Source: a virus
IMG/VR virus record: IMGVR_UViG_3300047462_000762
Coordinates: 1 to 29,445 of that record
Strand: one strand, 5' to 3'
Length of the DNA stretch: 29,445 bases
Below are positions 15,409 through 23,753 of the stretch, in pieces. Both the position numbers and the translations under genes were made by a program. The notes under the pieces were generated by a model. That model saw only the letters and a program-made list of their open reading frames with translations. It did no database searches and was not told the origin of the DNA. How positions within the stretch are numbered: position 1 is the first letter of the stretch; each line of letters starts with the position of its first letter.

Positions 15409-16058
15409 CAGGCAGTTTCCTGCACGACGTCAATGCGCCAACCCATGCTGCTTAATTCTGCTGCACTCACGACGCGCCTCAGGCCGGTTGCCTCAACCAA
15501 TATATCGGAACCGCGGATCTCGATACCAAACAACGCCGGCAGCAATATTTGCCACCCGCCCATACCGATATCCCCCGGCAAATTCACATCCCCCTGGCCG
15601 CCTCTTCCTGTCATTAAGACAGATGCTGGCCAGCCGGAAAAAACGGTGGTTTCCGTGCTGGCGCTGTCAGCACCCGGTGGCCCCAACCCTGCGACTGAAG
15701 TTGATTGCGGCCTTACAAGGGATAACACGGCATTTGTCCGAATAACCACCGGTGGCCGCATCGGCTCCAACGAAGCCACAAAAAATGTACCCTCTGGACC
15801 AACAATATAGTCCCCCACAGCAAGGGTGGAGGTATTGGCGATCATGTAGAACACATCGCGGCCAACTTTGATGGGTTTTTTTAACGTTAAGAGGGGGTCG
15901 GAATCGAATGCAGCGTAAAAAATAGCAACATAACCAGAGATATCCAAAGGCGACTGTATATTTTGTGCCCGGTACTGTGTCACAGCCTGCCCAATGACCC
16001 GTGCCGCAATACCCGAGCCAAAGTTTATTTTCTCTTCGATGGTGGTTAAGTCGACCAT
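15408..16058 (-). CDS. Neck/head-tail connector candidate (216 aa)
   Basis: This 216-aa protein begins MVDLTTIEEKINFGSGIAARVIGQAVTQYR and is mostly beta-rich afterwards. I chose the ATG at 16058 because it overlaps the stop of the upstream 130-aa gene as TAATG. The longer frame upstream reads as unlikely protein. Its place after the connector candidate suggests a neck or head-closure role. I cannot name a family. Confidence 0.6.
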   Translation of the reverse strand: MVDLTTIEEKINFGSGIAARVIGQAVTQYRAQNIQSPLDISGYVAIFYAAFDSDPLLTLKKPIKVGRDVFYMIANTSTLAVGDYIVGPEGTFFVASLEPMRPPVVIRTNAVLSLVRPQSTSVAGLGPPGADSASTETTVFSGWPASVLMTGRGGQGDVNLPGDIGMGGWQILLPALFGIEIRGSDILVEATGLRRVVSAAELSSMGWRIDVVQETA

Positions 16059-16450
16059 TAAACCACCACGCGTATTGTGCCCGTTGAAAGCCCCGGCCCG
16101 GGAGGCACGCCAAGAAAGGCACATAGGCGCCCACGCCAGTCATCAAACAGCGAAGTGCGGTCGCGCACTTCATTAGGATTATGCGTCCAAACAGCGGCAC
16201 TTTCGGTATCGAGATTCGCGGCTGAATTCGGCACGCCGCTTTCCAGACTCCGCAAAGTGGTTAGATAGCCCTGAACAACCGCGACCTCACTGGATGACAG
16301 GTTATTCATGCGAAATTCCAGCAGCCCATAGGCCTGAAAGAAGCGCCACCCGGTAAATCCGCCAGGTTCCGCGCCAAAGGCTGGATACCCACAGAAGCGA
16401 CGTGTGTCGACTTTGTCTGCATCCGCCAGCGCTGTTGCCGTGCCGCTCAT
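16058..16450 (-). CDS. Head-tail connector candidate (130 aa)
   Basis: This 130-aa protein begins with MSGTATALADADKVDTRRFCGYPAFG, continues with GWRFFQAYGLLEFRMNNLSSSEVAVVQGYL, and has TESAAVWTHNPNEVRDRTSLFDDWRGRLC near its end. The RRFCGYPAFG...YGLLEFRMNNL arrangement is a pattern I associate with small neck proteins of alphaproteobacterial prophages. I chose the ATG at 16450, which overlaps the TGA of the large esterase gene (TGATG), over one four codons upstream. It is probably a head-tail connector. Confidence 0.6.
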   Translation of the reverse strand: MSGTATALADADKVDTRRFCGYPAFGAEPGGFTGWRFFQAYGLLEFRMNNLSSSEVAVVQGYLTTLRSLESGVPNSAANLDTESAAVWTHNPNEVRDRTSLFDDWRGRLCAFLGVPPGPGLSTGTIRVVV

Positions 16451-19400
16451 CAGTTCCCCCACTTGCTTGTGGCGTATGTAACCAAGGCCGAACTGTCCGC
16501 GCTCAAGATCGGATGGGTGTAGACCAATATCTCATGTATCCAACCGTCAAACGGATAGTTAATAGCATTCGTCCCGCCCGTCGCAGCGCCGGCGTCCAGA
16601 CTTCCGCCGATGGCGCCGTAGTTGTATGTCGCGGACCCAAATTGGGACGTTGGGATCGTATATGGACCATTTTCCGAATACGTCGTGCCACCATTATTCC
16701 ATAGGATATAATCCCCATACGTCCCGGATGAAACAATCTGGTTCCGTGCCACCCATTTATTGAGGTTCCCAACCACCAGCGTCGATGTTCCGGACATGTT
16801 GAAATTCTGATAGCCAGTGCCCGAGAACGTGAAGATCATGTTGCCAGCAGTGTTTGCGACAAAAAGCGGATCAAGGTGTTGAGAGATGAAAACGGATGAA
16901 TTTCCCCAACTCACTGGCACCATATTGCCATTCGCAGCCGTAACGCCGCTGTTGAATGTCACGACCAGCAGAATGCCAAGACCTTGATTGGTGTTCGTTA
17001 GCAAGGTGTTGCCAAGCGTGGTCGATACCGCGTTGAGCCATTGGTATTGAGACCCGATGAACCGCAGTCCGGGCATTCCGTTTTTGACGTTTGTCTGATA
17101 TATCGGTTGTTGCGTCGTATTTGTTTGACTGTATTGGTTGCCGTAGCTGTCCTGGAAGAACCCAACCTTGGAGCCGTTGATGGCCTGCGGGCTGCTGGTC
17201 CCAGAGCCCTGAAACATGGTCCCGGCAATGTTCGCAGCATCGAGGTGCAGCACCGGCGTCCAACTGGATGTGCTCAGCGTCGGAAGTGGAACGTTGGTGC
17301 CAGTCGTGGTCCCCGTGTTGACCACCGCGAATGCGCCGCTGCTGCCACTCGATCCAGTGGTCTGATCCTTGACCGACACCGCATATTCTCCGGCATACAG
17401 GCCGGCGCTGGTGACGAACGAATAGGTCCCTACCGTTCCGCCGCTGCTAATCGTTGAGGATGTTGCCACCGGCCAGGTTGCATCGTCCGTCTGGTAGTCC
17501 AGCGTGGTGGGAGGATAAACGCTCCATCCGCCGCTCACCGTAATGGCGCTCGTGATGGTTCCTGCACTTGCGATGGTCTGTGTCGAGATGGCGTTGACGC
17601 TGATGGTGTTGCTCAGAACGGTAAATGTCGCACTTGTGGTTGCGCTGGCTGTCGTGCCCACCGCTGTGACGGTCAGTGTATAGGTGCCGGTCACAGTTGG
17701 AGCCAGCGCGGTGAAGCTGTAGGCGTTGCCTTGGATCGTCGCACCGGTCACTGTGGTAATGGCGGTGTTCGACCCCCCGGACGTGAAATAATAGGTGAAC
17801 CCGGTCGGCGTGCCGTTCTGGTAGCCGCCGCTGACCGCGATTGCAGTATTGGGATTGTAGCTGGCATTGACGTTCTGCACCGATAAGGAAAGCGTCGGGC
17901 CGGAAGCAGTGACGACCGCCATGGCGCTGTTGGACGGGTTCGGCGCCATGGACCACATCAGCCGCCCGTTCGGCAGTCCGTCGCCCGTTACGCCGTCATA
18001 GATGGCCGCCGCCAGCTCGGTGGTGCCGTCGAAGGGCCGCTGAAACCACACATCCAAGGAAACCGGCGAGGTGCTATCGTTTGGCGTAGGAGAAATCCCG
18101 ATGTTGATGCTGCCCGCGTTGACGATCGTCGCACCCGTGACTGTGTAGGTGCTGGGAACGCTCCCACCAGGGTTGCTATCGGTCACACCGTAGTAATTTG
18201 AATCACCGGTTGGGAACACCTGGAACAGCGAAGCAATGGTTCCAACGGCGGTCAAAGTGCCATTATTGGCTTGCGTGACTGACAAGCCGATGTTGTTGCT
18301 GCCGAACAGCCGCGTGGCGCTGCCGATATACGGCCCTTGGTCCCCGATGTTGGTGCTGTTTGGCGCCACCGCATGAAGATATGCACGATAGAAGTGGTCT
18401 GCCATCGTGATACAGCCGGCCTGGCTGGGATGCAGCCCGATCTGTCCACCGCTGACATACATGGCAATGTCGTGCCCATCCACATATGGCGCGCTAACCA
18501 GCGTCGCGTAGGCGAGGTAGCATTGCCGGACGATTTCAATCGGTTGTTTCGCCGCGCTCCCAACCGACGGATAGGAGGGGATGCTTGAAAGCACCAGGTT
18601 AAAATTAGAACCGTTGAACGCGTAGGCGCTGCGCAGCGCCGTAAAAAGTGGCACCAGCCCGCCTGTCACGATGGACGCATAAGCAGCCGCCAGCTGCGCG
18701 TTCTGGTTGCCCTGTCCGCCCGGCTCTGTGTAGGTCGCAGAATTCAATGAGGCGTCGCTATGCCCCTGCATCCATAGCATTGCACGGAAGCTTCCCGCGA
18801 GGCTCAGGATGGTTTTCAGAGCATAGTAATTATTCTCGTTCGGCACATTATTGGCCGAGAACCCGCTATAGGTCGGCACCCATTGCGCAATCGTCGTGTT
18901 GCCGATCGCGTACCCGACCAAGCCGCAGGGCACGCCCCAATAGGCGATGATCCGGTTAAGAAACTGCACCGCGAACGTGCTATTCATAGGCGCCGTCGTG
19001 TAAGACGCGGCGGAGACCGGGAACAGCCAAGGCGGGTTGCCACTGTTCCAGTTGATAGAAGGCGCCGCCGTTGCACCCTGATTAGCGCTGTTGACGCCGC
19101 CGCCGTTGGAGCCGTTATACGCCGCCAGCACAACGCCATAAGGGCTAATGCCACCGCCGTAAATCGATCCTGCCAAACTGGCAATTGTCGCGGTATCGCC
19201 GGTGAACAAGTTCGACACCATGCAAACCGCGAGCGATTGCCCGCTGAACGCCACCAACTCCCCGACTGCGAATGAATTGGTGGAGGTCACGATGCTGGTG
19301 CTGTCACCGTTTGCCTGAAACTGAATCAGATACCAATTGAGGCTCGCCGGAATCGATATCGAGAACGTCTGCGACGCGCCCGCCAGCACGCTCGCGGCAA

Positions 19401-19767
19401 AGCTCGTCCACGGCAGAATGACCGTTGAAGGGTTGGACGCGCTGACAAGTTGATACTGGAGAACTGATGCGGACCCGGTCAGGGTTAAGCTGAACGAGAC
19501 CACGCCAGCGCCGAGACTTACACCGGATATTGTCGCACCGGCCGTGCTACCACCTGTCGTGGTGGCGCGCTGAAATATTTGGTTGGTCGAGGGCTGTGAG
19601 ACAATGGTAAGGGCGCCGCTATAAATTGTATTGAGCGAAGCGGCGAGATTTTTGACGCTGATCTGGGCGTTTTGCCCGCCGGTCGTGACCGCCACTCCGG
19701 CGGAAGCCGTAAGGCTCGTGACAGTGCCGGTATTAGCGATCTGAAAGGGAGGGAGAGATGCGGCCAC
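16450..19767 (-). CDS. Tail fibre with SGNH/acetylesterase and LamG-like domains
   Basis: This 1105-aa protein has at least three parts. Residues about 165-470 resemble the SGNH/sialate-O-acetylesterase (SASA) fold: GQS at 176-178 (likely nucleophile Ser178), GYAIGNTTIAQW (285-296), WMQGHSD (332-338, the family's QGExD with His for Glu), and GLHPSQAG (444-451, likely catalytic His446). Residues about 470-870 read as Ig-like repeats (TGTYTLTVTAVGTTASATTSATFTVLS). Residues about 880-1105 resemble a LamG/concanavalin lectin (WTPVLHLDAANIAG, MPGLRFIGSQYQWL, FDGWIHEILVYTHPI). The protein would remove acetyl groups from surface polysaccharide and bind it. It starts with GTG after a G-rich site two bases beyond the previous stop. 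Its location between capsid and connector genes is unusual. Confidence 0.8.
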   Translation of the reverse strand: MAASLPPFQIANTGTVTSLTASAGVAVTTGGQNAQISVKNLAASLNTIYSGALTIVSQPSTNQIFQRATTTGGSTAGATISGVSLGAGVVSFSLTLTGSASVLQYQLVSASNPSTVILPWTSFAASVLAGASQTFSISIPASLNWYLIQFQANGDSTSIVTSTNSFAVGELVAFSGQSLAVCMVSNLFTGDTATIASLAGSIYGGGISPYGVVLAAYNGSNGGGVNSANQGATAAPSINWNSGNPPWLFPVSAASYTTAPMNSTFAVQFLNRIIAYWGVPCGLVGYAIGNTTIAQWVPTYSGFSANNVPNENNYYALKTILSLAGSFRAMLWMQGHSDASLNSATYTEPGGQGNQNAQLAAAYASIVTGGLVPLFTALRSAYAFNGSNFNLVLSSIPSYPSVGSAAKQPIEIVRQCYLAYATLVSAPYVDGHDIAMYVSGGQIGLHPSQAGCITMADHFYRAYLHAVAPNSTNIGDQGPYIGSATRLFGSNNIGLSVTQANNGTLTAVGTIASLFQVFPTGDSNYYGVTDSNPGGSVPSTYTVTGATIVNAGSINIGISPTPNDSTSPVSLDVWFQRPFDGTTELAAAIYDGVTGDGLPNGRLMWSMAPNPSNSAMAVVTASGPTLSLSVQNVNASYNPNTAIAVSGGYQNGTPTGFTYYFTSGGSNTAITTVTGATIQGNAYSFTALAPTVTGTYTLTVTAVGTTASATTSATFTVLSNTISVNAISTQTIASAGTITSAITVSGGWSVYPPTTLDYQTDDATWPVATSSTISSGGTVGTYSFVTSAGLYAGEYAVSVKDQTTGSSGSSGAFAVVNTGTTTGTNVPLPTLSTSSWTPVLHLDAANIAGTMFQGSGTSSPQAINGSKVGFFQDSYGNQYSQTNTTQQPIYQTNVKNGMPGLRFIGSQYQWLNAVSTTLGNTLLTNTNQGLGILLVVTFNSGVTAANGNMVPVSWGNSSVFISQHLDPLFVANTAGNMIFTFSGTGYQNFNMSGTSTLVVGNLNKWVARNQIVSSGTYGDYILWNNGGTTYSENGPYTIPTSQFGSATYNYGAIGGSLDAGAATGGTNAINYPFDGWIHEILVYTHPILSADSSALVTYATSKWGN

Positions 19768-19768
19768 C

Positions 19769-20830
19769 TTATCCCCCCCTCAACATGACGCGCTGGGTGC
19801 TTGAAGGGCCATAGGCGCGTGCCCGACCCTTAAAGGACTGACTAACCCAGGAGCCACCTTGCTGCCCGGTCGCGGCCGCTGGCGCCAGCATGACGGTCGA
19901 AATCTTCCCGGCTGTGCCGCTCCCGTCATCCAGCACAAGCTGCACATAGGATGTATCTTGGTTCTGGCACTCGATTTCTCCACGAACGCTCGACGCCGCC
20001 AAGGTGCTGAGCAACACATAGCCGTTGATTGGTACTGCTGCCGCGTTGGCCGATGCATCAGCAAGCACCGAGCCACCAACGCTCACCGTGACGGTGTTGC
20101 TAATGCTCGTTAGCGCGCCGGAGATAACAGAAATCGGCAAGATCGTGTTGCCGACCGTCACCGTGCCCGTGGTCGTGACTGTTCCGATGTTGTTCGTGCC
20201 AGAAGGTAGCGACACTCCCAGAGCAACGGTGCCTGAAACTGTCTGCGTGCCGCTCGGCGTAAATATACCCGAAACCGGCACCGTTCCGACAATGCCGACA
20301 GACCCGATCGTGTTGATCCCGGGTGGCAGCGCCGGCAACGCCGAAACAGCCAGCGTTCCGAACACCGCCTGTGTCGCTGGAAAGTTGCTAACCGCAAGCG
20401 TGCCAGCGACGGTGGACGTGCCGAGAATGCCAACATTGCCGATGCTGGCAGAACCCGCAACAAGCGACGGTAAGACAACCCCGACTGTCCCAGCAATCGG
20501 TACCGTGCCGTACAGTGCCACGGTCGGCGTTCCAACAATACCGACATTGCCAATGCTCGCAGAGCCTGCAACCAAAGATGGCAGAACAACGCCAACCGTG
20601 CCGGCGACAAGCTGTGTCGTCGGGAAGTTTGCAATTGTCAGCGGACCAGAGGATACAGAAGAGCCAGATATATCTAGGTTTGAAATCGCAACGGTTCCGG
20701 TGACCGCTTGAGTCTCCGGAAAATTATTGACTGCAACGGAAGTGGAAAGTGCGACTGTTCCCGCAATGGCGACAACAGGAACAGTCGAACCATCCGGTAG
20801 AACCGTTACGTTTTCAGGCACGACGCTCAT
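19769..20830 (-). CDS. Repetitive beta-rich structural protein / head fibre
   Basis: This 353-aa protein consists mostly of short beta repeats such as TVAISNL, AVSNFPATQAV, VGIVGT and GTVPVSG, with nearly identical 26-residue units at about 76-101 and 113-138 (AGTVGVVLPSLVAGSASIGN). The last 110 residues are more complex and contain VRGEIECQNQDTSYVQLVLDDGSGTAG. Proteins with VSGTVAVSNFP-type repeats occur as head fibres or surface decorations of phages. The gene follows two small capsid-region genes and precedes the esterase fibre, fitting a capsid or neck fibre. Its start overlaps the stop of the 103-aa gene (ATGA). Confidence 0.65.
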   Translation of the reverse strand: MSVVPENVTVLPDGSTVPVVAIAGTVALSTSVAVNNFPETQAVTGTVAISNLDISGSSVSSGPLTIANFPTTQLVAGTVGVVLPSLVAGSASIGNVGIVGTPTVALYGTVPIAGTVGVVLPSLVAGSASIGNVGILGTSTVAGTLAVSNFPATQAVFGTLAVSALPALPPGINTIGSVGIVGTVPVSGIFTPSGTQTVSGTVALGVSLPSGTNNIGTVTTTGTVTVGNTILPISVISGALTSISNTVTVSVGGSVLADASANAAAVPINGYVLLSTLAASSVRGEIECQNQDTSYVQLVLDDGSGTAGKISTVMLAPAAATGQQGGSWVSQSFKGRARAYGPSSTQRVMLRGG

Positions 20831-21138
20831 GAGAATACCGTGCCGACACCAACCTCAAAGACTACGTTTCCACTACCGGCCGTAAGTATGGCACTGACGA
20901 TTTTTACAAACGCGTTTGTGTTCAACACCCGCTTCTGCATCGGCAGGATCACAATACTGTTGGCCCCACCAATATCTGCCGGCTGACCGAGCGCAATGTA
21001 GACAGGGGCATTATTGAGGTTGCTAACAACAATGACGTCGCCATAGGTTGGCAAAGTCGCAGTTGTGCTGCCTGTACTCACGGCCGCGATCGTAACACTA
21101 CCGCTAAGCTGAAACGGCAACAGGCTCCCGGTGCTCAT
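20827..21138 (-). CDS. Small capsid-region protein (103 aa)
   Basis: This 103-aa protein reads MSTGSLLPFQLSGSVTIAAVSTGS, then VIVVSNLNNAPVYIALGQPADIG, and ends VVFEVGVGTVFS. The sequence is beta-rich, without charge clusters or membrane segments, and resembles capsid decoration or head-fibre proteins. I chose the ATG at 21138 over a TTG at 21189 that has no ribosome site. It lies just upstream of the repetitive protein and overlaps it by four bases. The function is inferred only from place and composition. Confidence 0.55.
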   Translation of the reverse strand: MSTGSLLPFQLSGSVTIAAVSTGSTTATLPTYGDVIVVSNLNNAPVYIALGQPADIGGANSIVILPMQKRVLNTNAFVKIVSAILTAGSGNVVFEVGVGTVFS

Positions 21139-21201
21139 AGCGACCACCAGGGTCTTGAAGCACGACGCCCCTCGGGACGATTTGGGCAAACCAAATTCAT
21201 G

Positions 21202-21414
21202 TCATGGCTCCCATACGACGGCAACGTCTGCAGCCACAATGGCTGCCTTGAGGCCAGCCTCCACCACATAACGGTGCCCGTTTCGGTAACTGAGCGTGCA
21301 TCCACGCCAAAACAGGGTGAAGTCCTGGTTAGCAAGAAAATTCTGCAACGATGACGGTAAGGCCGGCAGCGCTGACCCGGGCGAATCCGATGGCGTGTTA
21401 TCTTCGGTAGCCAT
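21202..21414 (-). CDS. Small protein after the capsid gene (70 aa)
   Basis: This is a 70-aa protein with a Pro/Ser-rich start (PSDSPGSALPALPSSL) and a hydrophilic-then-hydrophobic end, GLKAAIVAADVAVVWEP. It begins 11 bases after the stop of the major capsid gene. No family is recognised. It may be a small capsid or neck accessory protein. Confidence 0.5.
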   Translation of the reverse strand: MATEDNTPSDSPGSALPALPSSLQNFLANQDFTLFWRGCTLSYRNGHRYVVEAGLKAAIVAADVAVVWEP

Positions 21415-21425
21415 GATGATGCCAC

Positions 21426-22784
21426 TTATCCAACATGCTCAATCATGACGGCGCGCTTATAGGCGGAATTCGTCGCCGTCGGGATGGTACTTGTGTTGGT
21501 TGTAATATCTGTCGGCACACAGAAGCCGCCAATCCAATACCAGGACTGCGCAATAATTTGCTGCAACCGATCCAAGGGTTCGCGCGTGACCATCGCAACA
21601 CCATCGACCATGGAGACAATGCTATCCGCCGGCGCCACGTTGCTGGCGGTCATGCCTTCATAATCGCCTTCGATCAACGCGCCCTGACCACAAATAATAG
21701 GACGGCGAATATTAAGATTGGAGATGTACGGATGCTGCTGCACATAGGCTTCGGTGGTCGGCATAAAGCGAAGACCCAGGAAGTCATTCGTCATGCCCTG
21801 GCGGAAAACGGAGTTCGCCGATGTCGCCCCCTGAAATAACTGTTTGAAGTCAGGATCAGAGAACAGCTGCCGTGCCGAGACGGGGTCCAGATAGCAGTTA
21901 TAAACCCCCTCAATGTCGGGAACCGCATTCTGGCGAAGTTTAGCAACCGCATCAAGCAAGTTTGACATTGCCAAAGTATCTGTCGACTGTAGATAAGCGC
22001 TGTTGCTGCGACCATTTGGACGCACTATCACGCTCGAATTCGCTGCCTGCACCGTACTTCCCAGTGTGGCATCCGAAACACTGACGCTTGCCGAGAACGT
22101 CAACGAACCAGATTGGCCGCCCGGTGTCGTCGAAACGTTATTCGTGTCGACTGCAACCGCGACCAAAACATAGGGGTTCGCGCCAATAGTGACCGTCAGT
22201 GGCGAGGTTGCTGATACAGCAACCATGGTGGGAGACGGCGCGCCACCCACCAGCGACCCGACGCCACCAAAACCAGGGACGTATTGAAAGCCCCGGACAT
22301 CATCGACCGACACAGTTGGCCCAGACGCAGCGAGGGCAACAGTCACCCTTGTATTGCCACCGAAATACGCCCCAAATAGTGCGTTCCGCGCGATCTCATC
22401 GAGGCTCCGGGCAGCTTGCTCGCCATTGATGGAAGCGTTAAGCAGAAACTGCCCATCAATGCCAACCCGACTGGTAACGGTGTTGAGGTCCGTCGTAGCA
22501 GCGTATTGATTGATGGAAATCGTATACTGCTCGATAGACTCATACGTGGGTGTAAGCCCGTTATCCAGGTTTGTGTTGGTTGCCGCGTTAAGTGGCGAGG
22601 TGACGCTTGGCTTCAAACCAGGTCGGGTCTTGGTCAACGTCTCACCAATGCCAATCGAGAAAATTTCCCGGTCAGCAATGGCTCGATAGCCAAGGCGTGA
22701 GCGCAGAGCGGTCTCGAATTCGCGTTCCAGGAAGCCCTGCTGAATGATGCCCTGGAGTGCGGTCGGAAAATTGCTGATGCCCAT
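21426..22784 (-). CDS. Major capsid protein
   Basis: This 452-aa protein is the major capsid subunit, expected to have an HK97-type fold. It follows terminase, portal and scaffold genes in the standard order. The N-terminal region holds GFLEREFETALRSRLGYRAIADREIF and TTDLNTVTSRVGIDGQF. The C-terminal half contains LLDAVAKLRQNAVPDIEGVYNCYLDPVSARQLFSDPDFKQLF and GLRFMPTTEAYVQ, the usual pattern of a capsid protein core. The ribosome site GAGGGG lies inside a 6-bp stem-loop just upstream. The family is given by order and size; I do not assign a subgroup. Confidence 0.88.
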   Translation of the reverse strand: MGISNFPTALQGIIQQGFLEREFETALRSRLGYRAIADREIFSIGIGETLTKTRPGLKPSVTSPLNAATNTNLDNGLTPTYESIEQYTISINQYAATTDLNTVTSRVGIDGQFLLNASINGEQAARSLDEIARNALFGAYFGGNTRVTVALAASGPTVSVDDVRGFQYVPGFGGVGSLVGGAPSPTMVAVSATSPLTVTIGANPYVLVAVAVDTNNVSTTPGGQSGSLTFSASVSVSDATLGSTVQAANSSVIVRPNGRSNSAYLQSTDTLAMSNLLDAVAKLRQNAVPDIEGVYNCYLDPVSARQLFSDPDFKQLFQGATSANSVFRQGMTNDFLGLRFMPTTEAYVQQHPYISNLNIRRPIICGQGALIEGDYEGMTASNVAPADSIVSMVDGVAMVTREPLDRLQQIIAQSWYWIGGFCVPTDITTNTSTIPTATNSAYKRAVMIEHVG

Positions 22785-23041
22785 TCGGGTCCCCTCTCAT
22801 AGCTGAGAGCCCCTGGGCGTCTGGCCCCGATAGGCAAAAAGACAACCCGGTTCCCCGGGCCTGTCAGGTTTCTACGGCCTCTACGAAACACGCCTAGACT
22901 GGCCTTGGCCAAAGTCATGTCTCGTCAAACCAAGCACATTCTAACCCTGGGCCAAGCCGGTGAGAACGTCGTGCGATCGAGCGTGAAAGTTACAATCGGT
23001 GCGTACGCGACGTGGGATCAACCTTCGCGTGGGACCAAAAG
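22785..23041 (-). promoter_or_regulatory. Structured leader upstream of major capsid gene
   Basis: This 257-base gap has no plausible gene on the minus strand. Near 22845-22860 lies CCCGG-GGAA-CCGGG, a 5-bp stem with a GNRA-type loop, followed by GTC and five Ts, which resembles a weak terminator. Nearer the ATG (22794-22809), CTCTCA-GCTA-TGAGAG can fold and cover part of the GAGGGG ribosome site. The leader therefore could limit or tune capsid expression. No clear -10/-35 promoter is visible. Confidence 0.4.
22836..22861 (-). terminator. Weak intrinsic terminator candidate before capsid gene
   Basis: The minus strand reads CCCGG, GGAA, CCGGG, then TTGTCTTTTT: a short GC stem, GNRA loop, and an imperfect T-run. 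It stands about 50 bases before the capsid start, so any termination here would be partial. Confidence 0.35.
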
Positions 23042-23563
23042 TCACCGACGGCGGAGAATTTCCGCTCTTGCGTTCTTCCACTCATCAAGTGACATTTCCT
23101 TCGCATGCTTGAACTTGACATCTTGTTCGGCCGGCGCTTTTGCACCGCTGCTGCTTGAACCCTGCCCAAATAACCAGGGCTTAGCCGTGCGCAGTTTCCC
23201 GATAAGTGCCTCGGCTCCCTCAACCTCACCTGCGTCATTGAACTTGACACCGCTCACGTCGAGCAGCTGCAGCCCATCGAGATCAACGATTCCGGCTTTT
23301 ATCGCGTGCGCCTTCAGCTCCGCTCGTACAAGCCGTTCGTTCGTCTTAGTCTGCAGGGCTGCAAGTTTCTGCTCACCTTCTTGCCGGGCTGCCAAAACCG
23401 CTTCGTCGCGCAGCCGCTCGGCTTCCACCGCACGCAGACGATGCTGGCGTGCTTCCGCTCGAAGCTTCTTCTCATAGGCCGATGGCTCGCGCGTCGGTCC
23501 GGCGATATCGGCAGGCAAATCGTTGTCTGGCGTCTCCGTGAGCAACTCATTTGGCTCAGTCAT
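23042..23563 (-). CDS. Scaffold protein candidate
   Basis: This 173-aa protein is acidic at the start (MTEPNELLTETPDNDLPADI), highly helical and charged in the middle (EARQHRLRAVEAERLRDEAVLAARQEGEQKLAALQTKT), and ends KNARAEILRRR. A coiled-coil protein of this size between portal and major capsid genes is typically a phage scaffold, which guides capsid assembly and leaves before packaging. I chose the ATG at 23563 because AGGAGA lies six bases before it. The longer frame starting at 23599 has no such site. Confidence 0.75.
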   Translation of the reverse strand: MTEPNELLTETPDNDLPADIAGPTREPSAYEKKLRAEARQHRLRAVEAERLRDEAVLAARQEGEQKLAALQTKTNERLVRAELKAHAIKAGIVDLDGLQLLDVSGVKFNDAGEVEGAEALIGKLRTAKPWLFGQGSSSSGAKAPAEQDVKFKHAKEMSLDEWKNARAEILRRR

Positions 23564-23753
23564 CAGGTTCTCCTGGGTTAGAGGTGTTTGAAGAGGCAAT
23601 GCACGGAACTTACTCTCCGCAAAAATTTATCCTCTAAAGAAGAATTACACATGACGGGACACCCGGATCAGTATAAAAATTCAAACCGATCGTCGATCGG
23701 GGCCGTGCAAATCCAATTAACAAAAAGAACTGCCGGGTCTGTACACACTCTAA
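23564..23753 (-). other. Intergenic gap with dyad, portal to scaffold
   Basis: This 190-base gap has no convincing gene. At 23686-23700, CCGATCG-T-CGATCGG is a perfect dyad with one central base. On the minus strand it is followed by TTTGAATTTTT, so it might be a weak terminator after the portal gene or an operator. TATACT a few bases on could be a -10 element, but no matching -35 is visible. Confidence 0.35.

Noticed and set aside
20417-20605. Possible CRISPR-like or satellite repeat
   Set aside because: The repeats are in a coding frame and vary at synonymous positions, so they are protein repeats.
20025-20711. 228-aa plus-strand frame opposite the repetitive protein
   Set aside because: Reverse-strand shadow of a low-complexity repeat gene; composition mirrors the repeats.
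22634-22918. 94-aa frame across the capsid leader and start
   Set aside because: Overlaps the capsid gene out of frame and has no ribosome site.
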